A stretch of 12,230 nucleotides of DNA, taken from contig CAMBQD010000009.1 of NCBI GenBank assembly GCA_945869905.1, positions 1 to 12,230 on the forward strand. Direction: 5' to 3'. Below are positions 1 to 6,169 of this stretch, in pieces. The notes below the pieces were generated by a model. The model was not told the DNA's origin. It searched no databases and saw only the letters and a list, made by a program, of their open reading frames with translations. Within the stretch, counting starts at the first letter, position 1. The number at the start of each line of letters is the position of its first letter. The DNA is from an uncultured Clostridia bacterium. Its GTDB lineage: Bacteria > Bacillota > Clostridia > Oscillospirales > Acutalibacteraceae. The position numbers and the translations under genes are program-made.

Positions 1-1
1 A

Positions 2-394
2 AAATTCAGCGAAAAGCTTGACTTGACCAAGGTTATGCTTGTTTGCGGAATTATGTGCGCCGGTTGCTATTTGTTGGCATCTCTCTCTGCAATGCCAATT
101 CTCGGACTTACTGGCTGCTCTCTTTGCGGTTTAGGAGTCGGAATTATGTGGCCGGGTTCTATCAGCATATCCTCTAAGCATTGTCCAAGGGGCGGAACTG
201 CAATGTTCGCATTCTTAGCCTTAGCCGGAGATTTGGGTGCTATGGTAAGTCCTGCTATGGTAGGTAGTCTTTCTGAAATAGCAGGCGGTAATCTTAAAAC
301 GGGGTTGCTTGTAGCAACGGTGTTTCCTGTGGTGCTTGTTTTTGGATTGTTAATTCTAAATAAAAAGGTTAGTAAAGCAACAAATAGCTATTAA
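2..394 (+). CDS. MFS transporter, C-terminal fragment (5' end outside window)
   Basis: The frame is open from base 2, so this is the last ~130 residues of a longer protein. It is very hydrophobic and reads as about four membrane helices joined by short loops. A glycine-rich stretch GLGVGIMWPGSISISS is followed by a short charged loop (KHCPRGG) and another small-residue helix containing GDLGAMVSP. That pattern is typical of the C-terminal half of major facilitator superfamily permeases, where such glycine/proline helices line the substrate path. The protein ends with a short basic tail (NKKVSKATNSY), as expected for a cytoplasmic C-terminus. The substrate cannot be read from this piece. The TTG at 23 is not a credible start because the frame continues upstream. 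Only a weak AT-rich inverted repeat follows, so no confident terminator is assigned. Confidence 0.8.
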   Translation, partial: KFSEKLDLTKVMLVCGIMCAGCYLLASLSAMPILGLTGCSLCGLGVGIMWPGSISISSKHCPRGGTAMFAFLALAGDLGAMVSPAMVGSLSEIAGGNLKTGLLVATVFPVVLVFGLLILNKKVSKATNSY

Positions 395-443
395 TATTTT
401 CCAATTTGCCGAACTAAAAATATTTTGAATTTTGAAAAAATAA

Positions 444-473
444 TTGAAAAAAACATATTAATTTATGTATAAC
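444..473 (+). promoter_or_regulatory. Sigma-A-like promoter for the small unit at ~480-690
   Basis: The -35 box TTGAAA (444-449), an 18-bp AT-rich spacer and the -10 box TATAAC (468-473) predict a start near 480. This promoter lies after the MFS gene and reads toward the small ORF and terminator ending near 690. It is inferred from sequence only, but the downstream operator and terminator fit an independent unit. Confidence 0.5.
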
Positions 474-477
474 ATTC

Positions 478-492
478 TTGTCAGCGTGACAA
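478..492 (+). promoter_or_regulatory. Operator-like palindrome TTGTCA-gcg-TGACAA at the predicted start point
   Basis: A perfect 6+3+6 inverted repeat covers the start point predicted from the 444-473 promoter, a classic position for a repressor. Further TGACA copies begin at 498 and 513 on the same strand, the first of them 11 bp (about one helical turn) after the right arm. A dimeric repressor with extra half-sites is one explanation. The regulator is unknown and no regulator gene is in the window. Confidence 0.4.
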
Positions 493-528
493 CATACTGA
501 CAACAAAAATCTTGACAGTCCATATTTT

Positions 529-642
529 ATGGATAATCTGAACACTCCTGATAATATGAGTAAAAATACCCATACAAAATTGTTTAAGTCACAGCTTTCG
601 GGAGCGAGTGGGAATAATATCAAATGGTTTGCGGGTGCATAA
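529..642 (+). CDS. Possible small ORF (37 aa, or 28 aa from ATG 556)
   Basis: This is an open frame of 37 codons from ATG 529, or 28 from the in-frame ATG 556. The C-terminal part reads KSQLSGASGNNIKWFAGA, which is polar and glycine-rich with a basic/aromatic end, and I do not recognise it. The case for it is positional: it lies between a good promoter (444-473) and a strong terminator that starts 8 nt after the stop codon. The case against is that neither ATG has a recognisable Shine-Dalgarno sequence, and ATG 529 lies inside a 6-bp hairpin (519-524 with 528-533). The transcript of roughly 210 nt could instead be a non-coding RNA. A regulatory or secreted peptide is conceivable, but there is no signal peptide or processing motif to support it. 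Confidence 0.3.
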   Translation: MDNLNTPDNMSKNTHTKLFKSQLSGASGNNIKWFAGA

Positions 643-649
643 TAAAATC

Positions 650-690
650 ACAACAGGAGGCAGAATAATCTTCCTCCTGTTGTTTTGCTT
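650..690 (+). terminator. Rho-independent terminator of the small unit
   Basis: An 11-bp perfect stem (650-660 with 673-683), with ACAACAGGAGG as the left arm and a 12-nt loop, is followed by a T-rich run (TTTTGCTT). It starts 8 nt after the small ORF's stop. The T-run overlaps the -35 box of the next promoter. Confidence 0.8.
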
Positions 691-713
691 ATTGTAGCAA
701 AATGTGATATTAT
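685..713 (+). promoter_or_regulatory. Promoter of the small membrane protein gene
   Basis: TTGCTT (685-690), a 17-bp spacer and TATTAT (708-713) predict a start near 720, about 28 nt before the ATG at 748. A 7-bp inverted repeat (TTTTGCT 683-689 with AGCAAAA 696-702) covers the -35 box. It may be an operator or simply an overlap with the preceding terminator. Confidence 0.45.
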
Positions 714-747
714 ACATAAGCACACAGGCAAAGGAGTTGTGATATGT

Positions 748-1143
748 ATGGATATTGAAAAAACAATAAAAGCAAACAAAATTTTTCTGACAATTCAGAC
801 AATAGCCTTTGTTGTTGACATTATTCTGTCCTTTGTTTTTGATGCAGGTGTATATTTTATCTTTATGTGGATTTGCGGATTATTTGTCGTCATCTATAAC
901 GGATTGGTTCAAACGCTGTTTTTTTATAAGGTAATTTGCAATAATGGCAAGTATGCAAAAATTATAAAAAAATATCCCTATGTCTTTACCGACCTGAGAA
1001 TATATATTTTGGCAAGGAAAATGAAGGACCATAAAACAAGTAAGGTATTGGAGCAAGGAATTATTTCACTTGTAATTCTGTTATCAAATATCATATATGT
1101 CATAATAATTACCGTTTTACTGCATCCTGAAAATATAGGTTAG
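748..1143 (+). CDS. Small integral membrane protein (131 aa), unknown function
   Basis: I do not recognise a family. The start at ATG 748 is chosen because AAGGAG (731-736) lies 11 nt upstream. A longer frame reaching 685 would place the start inside the promoter. The protein has a short polar N-terminus (MDIEKTIKANK), a first hydrophobic helix at about residues 12-31, a second at about 34-60 rich in aromatics, and a basic loop at about 65-103 (KYAKIIKKYP, LARKMKDHKTSK). A third helix at about 104-125 ends in HPENIG. The basic loop suggests that the middle region is cytoplasmic. No catalytic or metal-binding motif is visible. The gene appears monocistronic: it has its own promoter, and a new promoter with a structured leader begins just after its stop. 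Only the membrane character is firm. Confidence 0.7.
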   Translation: MDIEKTIKANKIFLTIQTIAFVVDIILSFVFDAGVYFIFMWICGLFVVIYNGLVQTLFFYKVICNNGKYAKIIKKYPYVFTDLRIYILARKMKDHKTSKVLEQGIISLVILLSNIIYVIIITVLLHPENIG

Positions 1144-1149
1144 GTAATA

Positions 1150-1178
1150 TTGCATATATTTTTTCTTTATGGTAAAAT
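1150..1178 (+). promoter_or_regulatory. Promoter of the structured leader and subtilase gene
   Basis: TTGCAT (1150-1155), exactly 17 bp of AT-rich spacer, and TAAAAT (1173-1178) place the start near 1185. That is the first paired base of the large folded leader downstream. This agreement between predicted start and structure boundary makes both calls more credible. Confidence 0.55.
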
Positions 1179-1184
1179 AAGGGA

Positions 1185-1302
1185 GCCAAATAATCTTACA
1201 AATAAATAGGTTAACAATGGGTACATTATTTTTATCATCCTTGATAAAAATGCGTGCTCTTGTTTATGTATCCTTTGTTAACGGTATGTAAGATTGTTTG
1301 GC
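1185..1302 (+). ncRNA. Highly structured 5' leader RNA (riboswitch-like), class not recognised
   Basis: The RNA can fold as three stacked helices. P1 is 1185-1200 with 1287-1302, 16 bp with one G-U. After an asymmetric internal loop comes P2, 1210-1226 with 1266-1282, 17 positions with one T-T mismatch and one G-U, built around GTTAAC arms. P3 is 1228-1237 with 1242-1251, a perfect 10 bp with the 4-nt loop TCCT. A 14-nt unpaired strand (1252-1265, GCGTGCTCTTGTTT) bulges from one side between P2 and P3, and could be a binding or tertiary-contact segment. The predicted transcription start coincides with the P1 5' end, and a terminator/antiterminator pair follows before the protease gene. I found no match to the consensus motifs I know for c-di-GMP, purine, preQ1, guanidine, ZTP or T-box RNAs. 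Folding is clear from sequence; ligand sensing is inference. Confidence 0.55.
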
Positions 1303-1312
1303 GACAGTTAAG

Positions 1313-1355
1313 GGCTATGCGTTTTTTGTGCGTGGCCTTGGCTGCGCACTTTTTG
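1313..1355 (+). terminator. Attenuator: terminator hairpin with competing antiterminator stem
   Basis: The terminator stem is 1328-1335 with 1342-1349 (8 bp, ending GCGCAC, with two G-T wobbles), followed by TTTTTG. An alternative stem pairs 1313-1321 (GGCTATGCG) with 1329-1337 (TGCGTGGCC), 9 positions including three wobbles, and would consume the terminator's left arm. The two folds exclude each other. The T-run ends 4 nt before the protease's ribosome binding site (GGGAG 1359-1363). This is standard attenuator geometry, though the weaker stem could be a chance near-repeat. Confidence 0.5.
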
Positions 1356-1371
1356 TTTGGGAGATATATTT

Positions 1372-4300
1372 ATGAAAAAAACAACAAGCATTATCTTATC
1401 AATCATAATTTCAGTATTAGCATTATCACCTTGCTACACTTATATAACAGAGGAAATTGGCAAGAAAAATGTGCTTGCCATAGGCAATGATATATCCCAA
1501 ATGTGTGCTGAATATGACGATTATGACAGTTTAGCACAAGATGACGATAAAACTATTTATACAAGATTAATCATCAATACTAATGACATCGTTGATGAAT
1601 ATGGTGCTGTTGATAGTGTATATGGCTTTGGATATGCTTTTTTACAGTATGCAGATGAAAAAACAGCTAAAAAAGCTAAGACGCAATACGAGAATTTAGG
1701 ATATACTGTTGACTATGATTCGGTGGCTGCACTATGTAACACAAATAGCAACGATTATCCGCAATATGCAAATTGGCCTGAAGAATGGGCTTATGAAGAA
1801 ACTGACGCAGTTTCTGCACTTGATTACTACAAACTAAAGGCTAAATCAACTATAAACATTGCTGTGGTGGACAGTGGCATAAATTATAACCACGAATTAT
1901 TCAAAAACAGAGTTGTTCGTACGAAAGTGGATTTCAGTTCTGAAGCTACCGGTGACGAAATGGATAAATACGGTCATGGTACAAATGTTGCAGGTGCAAT
2001 TGCTAAAAGTACACCAAGCAATGTGAAGATATCTGCTTATAAATTCTATGATTCAAAAGGCAATGGTACAGCTTCAGAAGCTTTAAGCGCTTTAGAATAT
2101 ATCAAACAGCTTTCAAACAAACCTGATATAATTAACTGTTCGTTTGTAACTCGTTCAGGCCTTGGCACCATAATAGATGAGCTTGTTGATATGGGTGTTA
2201 CTGTTGTCGCCGGTGCCGGCAATGAAGGCAAGGAAGTATATCAGCAGCCTGCAATTTTTGACAGTGTTATAACTGTTGCGGCAACTAATTATTACGGCAA
2301 GCCTTGTTCATTTACAAATTATGGAAGCTGTATTGATATATCTGCACCGGGAGAATATATTCACACTGCAGATATGAGCAGCAACTCTGCTTATACATTT
2401 GCTAATGGTACATCATTTGCAACTCCAATAGTATCGGCAGTTGCTGCTTATGTTCTTATGGAACACAAAAACTATACGCCTGAACAAGTTAAGCAGGAAA
2501 TTATTGCAACTGCAACACCGTTCAAAAAGAGTGATTGCTATAATGACCGTTACGGTGCAGGAATCGTTAATTTTTCCAACATCATAAATGGTTCAAGATG
2601 CAAGGATGTTACTGCAAATTATATCAGCGGAGCATATCGTGACAACATAAGCGTTGAATTAAAGTGTGCAAATTCACTTGTAGATATTTATTATACAACA
2701 GACGGCACTATGCCTACAAAAGAGAACGGTGCAAAATATACCGAACCTATTGATGTAACGGAATCAACAAGAGTAATTGCTGCTGCTTATGCAAGAGCAG
2801 GTACACCGTTTCACAGCAAATTTACTTATCTTGATTATTACATTCTAAAAGATGGTGAGTCCGAATATGTAATTGAAAAAAGCGGCTCTTCCGGCATCAT
2901 AAAAGCATATCTCGGAAATGACACAAATCTTGTTGTTCCCGACATAGTAAACGGAATTGTACCGACAGAGTTAGGCGGAAACATATTTAAAAACAGCAAT
3001 ATTGAAAGTATTGTTCTGCCTGATACAGTTACAACAATCGGTGATAACGCATTTTATAACACAAATCTAAAATCAATAACTGCAAATGGTATCTGTAATT
3101 TAAACAAGCGTTGTTTCTATGGCTGTGAACAGCTTGCTGACATCAATTTTCCTGATTTAAGATATATAGGTACGGAAGCCTTGTTCGGCTGCAAATCACT
3201 TCCGCAGGATTTAGAACTGTCGTCGGTTGAGCGGATTGCTGATCAAGGACTTTCAGGAACCTATTTCAAAACAATAAATCTGCCTGAATGCACGGAGGTC
3301 GGTACGTCTGCTTTTGAAGGTTGTACTGCACAGGAAATTGTGCTGAAAAAAACAACAAAGCTCGGTGCAAAAGCATTTTATAACTGTACAAATCTTGAAA
3401 CAATTTATATTCCCCAAGCAACAAGTTTTGGCGGATGCTTAGGATGTACGAATCTTAAAACAGTCTTTGCCCCTATGGCTAAAGGTATTGTTACCGATAT
3501 ACCAAGCAATACAACAATATATTGTACCTGGAGAATGACCGGAATAACCTTTCCCCAAGAATACTCTGATTACAAATGTACGATTGTAAGCCCCGAATAT
3601 ACAGCCGGTCTTGCTGTTGCCAATAATTATGGAGAAAAGGATAAATATAACCACACAGTCAGTGACAGGATTGCAGAAAGCAAGGGTGCTCAAATCAGAA
3701 CAAGAGATAACGGCTTGCGTTTCGGATTTGAATTTGATGATAACAGTATAGGCTTTGATTTCAAAAAGTATGCACAAAGCATTGATTATGGATTTGTTTA
3801 TACTTATGTATCCTTTGAAGGCGAAAATGATTTTCAGATTAATGACACATTAAGAGTAGATAGCAATAAAAATAATATTGTAATAAAAGCCGATAAGCGA
3901 AATGCCGACGGCACAATTTCAACCTATAATGCAGTATTTACAGATATACCTGAAAAATATTTTGATTATGAAATATCCGTAAGAGCTTATGTCTGCATTG
4001 ACGGAATGTATTTCTATTCTCCTGTTGAAACGAGCAGTATAAATGATGTTTTGGAATATAATGATGATGACACAAATGATAATGATATTCAGTTTGAACA
4101 CGTACATTCATTTACAAAATCATTAGTTGCTCCAAATTGTGAAACCGGCGGATACACACTTTACACTTGTAAAAATTGTAAAGAAAGCTATATGGATGAT
4201 TTTGCAGATGCACTCGGTCACAATTATGATTTTACAAGCTATACCGACGGCACTTATAATTACATCTGTACTGCTTGTAACAAAGCAGATTCAAAGAGCA

Positions 4301-4449
4301 AAGCAGATTTGCCTGTATTCGCTGATTATATTAACACGAAAGTAACTCGCGGAAACGATAATATGTACCTTGATTTGAATAACGATGAAATTATTAATGC
4401 AAAGGATTATGCTAAAATAAATCATTTGGCAAAATGGAGTGCTGATTAA
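1372..4449 (+). CDS. Secreted subtilisin-like (S8) serine protease with LRR repeats and dockerin-like C-terminus
   Basis: This is a 1025-residue multidomain exoprotein. The start is ATG 1372, with GGGAG 8 nt upstream; an in-frame TTG at 1357 lies within that site and is rejected. A signal peptide (MKKTTSIILSIIISVLALSP) is followed by an apparent propeptide at ~50-115. The S8 catalytic core has Asp167 (AVVDSGI), His202 (YGHGTN), oxyanion Asn284 (GAGNEG) and Ser348 (NGTSFATP), so it should be active. Next come a chitobiase/FN3-like domain (~410-490, YYTTDGTMPT), BspA-type leucine-rich repeats (~519-705), a domain with GAQIRT and RAYVCIDGMYFYSP seen in clostridial surface hydrolases (~740-900), and a segment with two CxxC pairs (~912-975). 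The end is a single dockerin-like calcium repeat at 1001-1015 (DLNNDEIINAKDYAK). A full type I dockerin has two such repeats. Expression probably depends on the leader attenuator. Confidence 0.93.
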   Translation: MKKTTSIILSIIISVLALSPCYTYITEEIGKKNVLAIGNDISQMCAEYDDYDSLAQDDDKTIYTRLIINTNDIVDEYGAVDSVYGFGYAFLQYADEKTAKKAKTQYENLGYTVDYDSVAALCNTNSNDYPQYANWPEEWAYEETDAVSALDYYKLKAKSTINIAVVDSGINYNHELFKNRVVRTKVDFSSEATGDEMDKYGHGTNVAGAIAKSTPSNVKISAYKFYDSKGNGTASEALSALEYIKQLSNKPDIINCSFVTRSGLGTIIDELVDMGVTVVAGAGNEGKEVYQQPAIFDSVITVAATNYYGKPCSFTNYGSCIDISAPGEYIHTADMSSNSAYTFANGTSFATPIVSAVAAYVLMEHKNYTPEQVKQEIIATATPFKKSDCYNDRYGAGIVNFSNIINGSRCKDVTANYISGAYRDNISVELKCANSLVDIYYTTDGTMPTKENGAKYTEPIDVTESTRVIAAAYARAGTPFHSKFTYLDYYILKDGESEYVIEKSGSSGIIKAYLGNDTNLVVPDIVNGIVPTELGGNIFKNSNIESIVLPDTVTTIGDNAFYNTNLKSITANGICNLNKRCFYGCEQLADINFPDLRYIGTEALFGCKSLPQDLELSSVERIADQGLSGTYFKTINLPECTEVGTSAFEGCTAQEIVLKKTTKLGAKAFYNCTNLETIYIPQATSFGGCLGCTNLKTVFAPMAKGIVTDIPSNTTIYCTWRMTGITFPQEYSDYKCTIVSPEYTAGLAVANNYGEKDKYNHTVSDRIAESKGAQIRTRDNGLRFGFEFDDNSIGFDFKKYAQSIDYGFVYTYVSFEGENDFQINDTLRVDSNKNNIVIKADKRNADGTISTYNAVFTDIPEKYFDYEISVRAYVCIDGMYFYSPVETSSINDVLEYNDDDTNDNDIQFEHVHSFTKSLVAPNCETGGYTLYTCKNCKESYMDDFADALGHNYDFTSYTDGTYNYICTACNKADSKSKADLPVFADYINTKVTRGNDNMYLDLNNDEIINAKDYAKINHLAKWSAD

Positions 4450-4480
4450 TTTTACCGCGCTGTAAAAAATTTCTTTGTTT
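4450..4480 (+). terminator. Weak candidate terminator of the protease gene
   Basis: Directly after the stop codon, TTTTAC (4450-4455) pairs with GTAAAA (4462-4467) across a 6-nt loop, and a T-rich run follows at 4470-4480. The stem is short and AT-rich, so termination may be inefficient or may occur at the stronger hairpin at 4540-4581. Confidence 0.3.
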
Positions 4481-4504
4481 GGAGAAAAAATTTTTTCTAT
4501 GCTA

Positions 4505-4533
4505 TTGATTTAGCAAATATTATACTGTATAAT
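4505..4533 (+). promoter_or_regulatory. Promoter of the UPF0371-pyrG operon, with upstream A6T6 tract
   Basis: TTGATT (4505-4510), a 17-bp spacer and the consensus TATAAT (4528-4533) predict a start near 4540. A perfect palindrome AGAAAAAATTTTTTCT (4483-4498) sits about 42-57 bp before that start, where UP elements bind the RNA polymerase alpha subunit. GCTA/TAGC arms (4501-4504, 4511-4514) flank the -35 box exactly. Confidence 0.6.
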
Positions 4534-4539
4534 ATGTAA

Positions 4540-4581
4540 GTACAAACGGTTGTACAGAGGTGCAACCGTTTGTGCTTTTTT
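4540..4581 (+). terminator. Terminator hairpin at the very 5' end of the UPF0371-pyrG leader
   Basis: A 15-bp stem (4540-4554 with 4561-4575, including two G-T wobbles), a 6-nt loop CAGAGG and a run of six T (4576-4581) make a strong intrinsic terminator. It begins at the base where the 4505-4533 promoter should start transcription, so only a ~42-nt RNA would be made unless polymerase reads through. It could also be the real terminator of the upstream protease transcript. Confidence 0.7.
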
Positions 4582-4591
4582 AGTGATGTTT

Positions 4592-4638
4592 TTGATGCAG
4601 TCAAGGGCGGCTGTTTGGGCATACCCTATCTGCGTCAG
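4592..4638 (+). promoter_or_regulatory. Leader hairpin just upstream of the UPF0371 ribosome binding site
   Basis: TTGATGCAG (4592-4600) pairs with CTGCGTCAG (4630-4638), nine positions with two wobbles. It encloses a GC-rich segment that can form GGG-cata-CCC (4617-4626). It ends 2 nt before the GGAG of the next gene and could affect translation. No known riboswitch class was recognised. Confidence 0.3.
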
Positions 4639-4651
4639 TGGGAGAGGGAAT

Positions 4652-6130
4652 ATGTTTAAAACAGGCTTTGACAATAACAAATATCTGCAAATGCAATCCA
4701 GCAGAATTAAGGAGAGAATAAACGAATTCGGCGGCAAGCTTTATTTGGAATTCGGCGGCAAGCTGTTTGACGATTATCACGCCGCACGTGTACTGCCGGG
4801 ATTTCAGCCTGACAGCAAGCTGCAAATGCTTTTACAGCTAAAGGACCAGGCGGAAATCGTTGTTGTTATCAGCGCAGATGACATTGAAAAGGACAAGGTG
4901 CGCGGCGACTTGGGAATAACCTATGACGTTGATGTGTTCAGGCTTATTGACGCTTTCAGGTCAAGGGGGCTTATGGTGGGCAGTGTGGTGCTTACCAAGT
5001 ATGTATCAACTCCCAAGGTCAACGCCTTTGAGCAAAAGCTGAAGAACGCAGGTATTCCGTCATACCGCCACTACATTATTGACGGCTATCCGGCTAACAT
5101 ATCTCAAATCGTAAGCGACGAGGGATACGGCAAAAACGATTACATCAAAACCACGCGTGAGCTGGTTGTTATCACTGCTCCCGGTCCCGGTAGCGGAAAA
5201 ATGGCAACCTGTCTTTCCCAGCTTTACCACGAAAACAAAAGGGGCATAAAGGCAGGATATGCAAAATTTGAAACCTTCCCCATCTGGAACATTCCCCTTA
5301 ATCACCCTGTAAACATTGCATACGAGGCGGCAACCGCCGACCTTAACGACGTTAATATGATTGACCCATGGCACCTTGAGGCATACGGCCAAACAACTGT
5401 AAACTACAACAGAGATGTGGAAATATTCCCTGTTCTTAAGGCAACCTTTGACAAAATCTACGGCAAATGCCCATACAAGTCACCAACCGATATGGGCGTT
5501 AATATGGCAGGCAACTGCATTTTTGACGACGAGGCTGTTGGTGACGCCGCCAAGCAGGAAATAATACGCAGGTATTATTCCGCCTGCTGTGAAAATCTGA
5601 GAACCGGCAGTAAGAAAAATGAGATATACAAGCTGGAGCTTTTGATGAACAATGCCCAGCTTTCAATCAGTGACAGACCCTGTGCCGACACTGCCGTAAA
5701 GCTGGCAAAGGAAACCGGTGCACCTGCTGCTGCAATTGAACTGGCAGACGGCAAAATCATCACAGGTAAAACCTCTGCACTTTTAGGCTGTGCCTCTGCA
5801 ATGCTGCTTAACGCACTTAAGGAGCTTGCCGGAATTGATGATGATGTTTTACTGATTGTGCCTGAGGTTATCAAGCCTATACAGGAATTAAAGATAAATC
5901 ATTTAGGCAATACCAACCCACGTCTTCACACCGATGAAACCCTGCTGGCTCTTTCTGTTTCAGCAGTTACCGACAGTAACGCAAAGAAAGCTCTTGAACA
6001 GCTTTACAAGCTGAAAAACTGCGAAATGCACTCATCTGTTTTGCTGTCACAGGTTGATGAAAATGTGCTTAAAAAGCTGGGAATACGTCTTACCTGCTCT
6101 GCCGTATCCGACAAAAAGAAAAATTATTAA
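4652..6130 (+). CDS. UPF0371 / DUF1846 family protein
   Basis: This is a 492-residue cytosolic protein matching the DUF1846 (UPF0371) family along its full expected length of about 490-500 residues. The N-terminus shows the family signature (MFKTGFDNNKY, INEFGGKLYLEFGGKLFDDY, ARVLPGF, then DIEKDKVRGDLGITYD). A nucleotide-loop-like APGPGSGKMATC follows, with Lys183, then the highly conserved block NIPLNHPVNIAYEAATADL and TVNYNRDVEIFPVL. The start is ATG 4652 with GGAG at 4641-4644. An in-frame extension back to 4550 would run through the terminator hairpin and is rejected. The family has no firmly assigned biochemical role that I know. Here it is followed 39 nt later by pyrG in the same direction, probably on one transcript, which hints at a nucleotide-related job. 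A 17-bp direct repeat (4724-4740, 4748-4764) simply encodes EFGGKL twice, a family feature. Confidence 0.9.
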   Translation: MFKTGFDNNKYLQMQSSRIKERINEFGGKLYLEFGGKLFDDYHAARVLPGFQPDSKLQMLLQLKDQAEIVVVISADDIEKDKVRGDLGITYDVDVFRLIDAFRSRGLMVGSVVLTKYVSTPKVNAFEQKLKNAGIPSYRHYIIDGYPANISQIVSDEGYGKNDYIKTTRELVVITAPGPGSGKMATCLSQLYHENKRGIKAGYAKFETFPIWNIPLNHPVNIAYEAATADLNDVNMIDPWHLEAYGQTTVNYNRDVEIFPVLKATFDKIYGKCPYKSPTDMGVNMAGNCIFDDEAVGDAAKQEIIRRYYSACCENLRTGSKKNEIYKLELLMNNAQLSISDRPCADTAVKLAKETGAPAAAIELADGKIITGKTSALLGCASAMLLNALKELAGIDDDVLLIVPEVIKPIQELKINHLGNTNPRLHTDETLLALSVSAVTDSNAKKALEQLYKLKNCEMHSSVLLSQVDENVLKKLGIRLTCSAVSDKKKNY

Positions 6131-6169
6131 TTGTCTAAACATAACATATAGAGGTTAGGAGGACTGAAA

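Noticed and set aside
394..429. AT-rich inverted repeat AATATTTT / AAAAATATT after the MFS gene as a terminator.
   Set aside because: The stem is only A-T pairs and there is no T-run after it, so termination here is not supported.
414..623. Minus-strand frame of 69 codons.
   Set aside because: It runs antisense through the promoter, operator and small ORF of the 444-690 unit, has no ribosome binding site, and its composition is low complexity.
1185..1302. MITE or other insertion element suggested by the long terminal inverted repeat.
   Set aside because: No flanking target duplication is visible, the promoter's start point coincides with the first arm, and an attenuator follows. A leader RNA explains these facts better, though a genome-wide copy count would settle it.
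1252..1371. Attempt to match the protease leader to T-box, purine, c-di-GMP, preQ1, guanidine, ZTP or fluoride riboswitches.
   Set aside because: None of the conserved core sequences of those classes that I know is present, so no class name is assigned.
4550..4651. N-terminal extension of the UPF0371 protein with a hydrophobic stretch resembling a signal peptide.
   Set aside because: It is a translation of the terminator hairpin and leader. The family's conserved N-terminus begins at ATG 4652, which has a good ribosome binding site.
4724..4764. 17-bp exact direct repeat containing GAATTCGGCGGCAAGCT.
   Set aside because: It encodes EFGGKL twice, which is the conserved UPF0371 motif, so it reflects protein sequence and not a mobile or recombination site.
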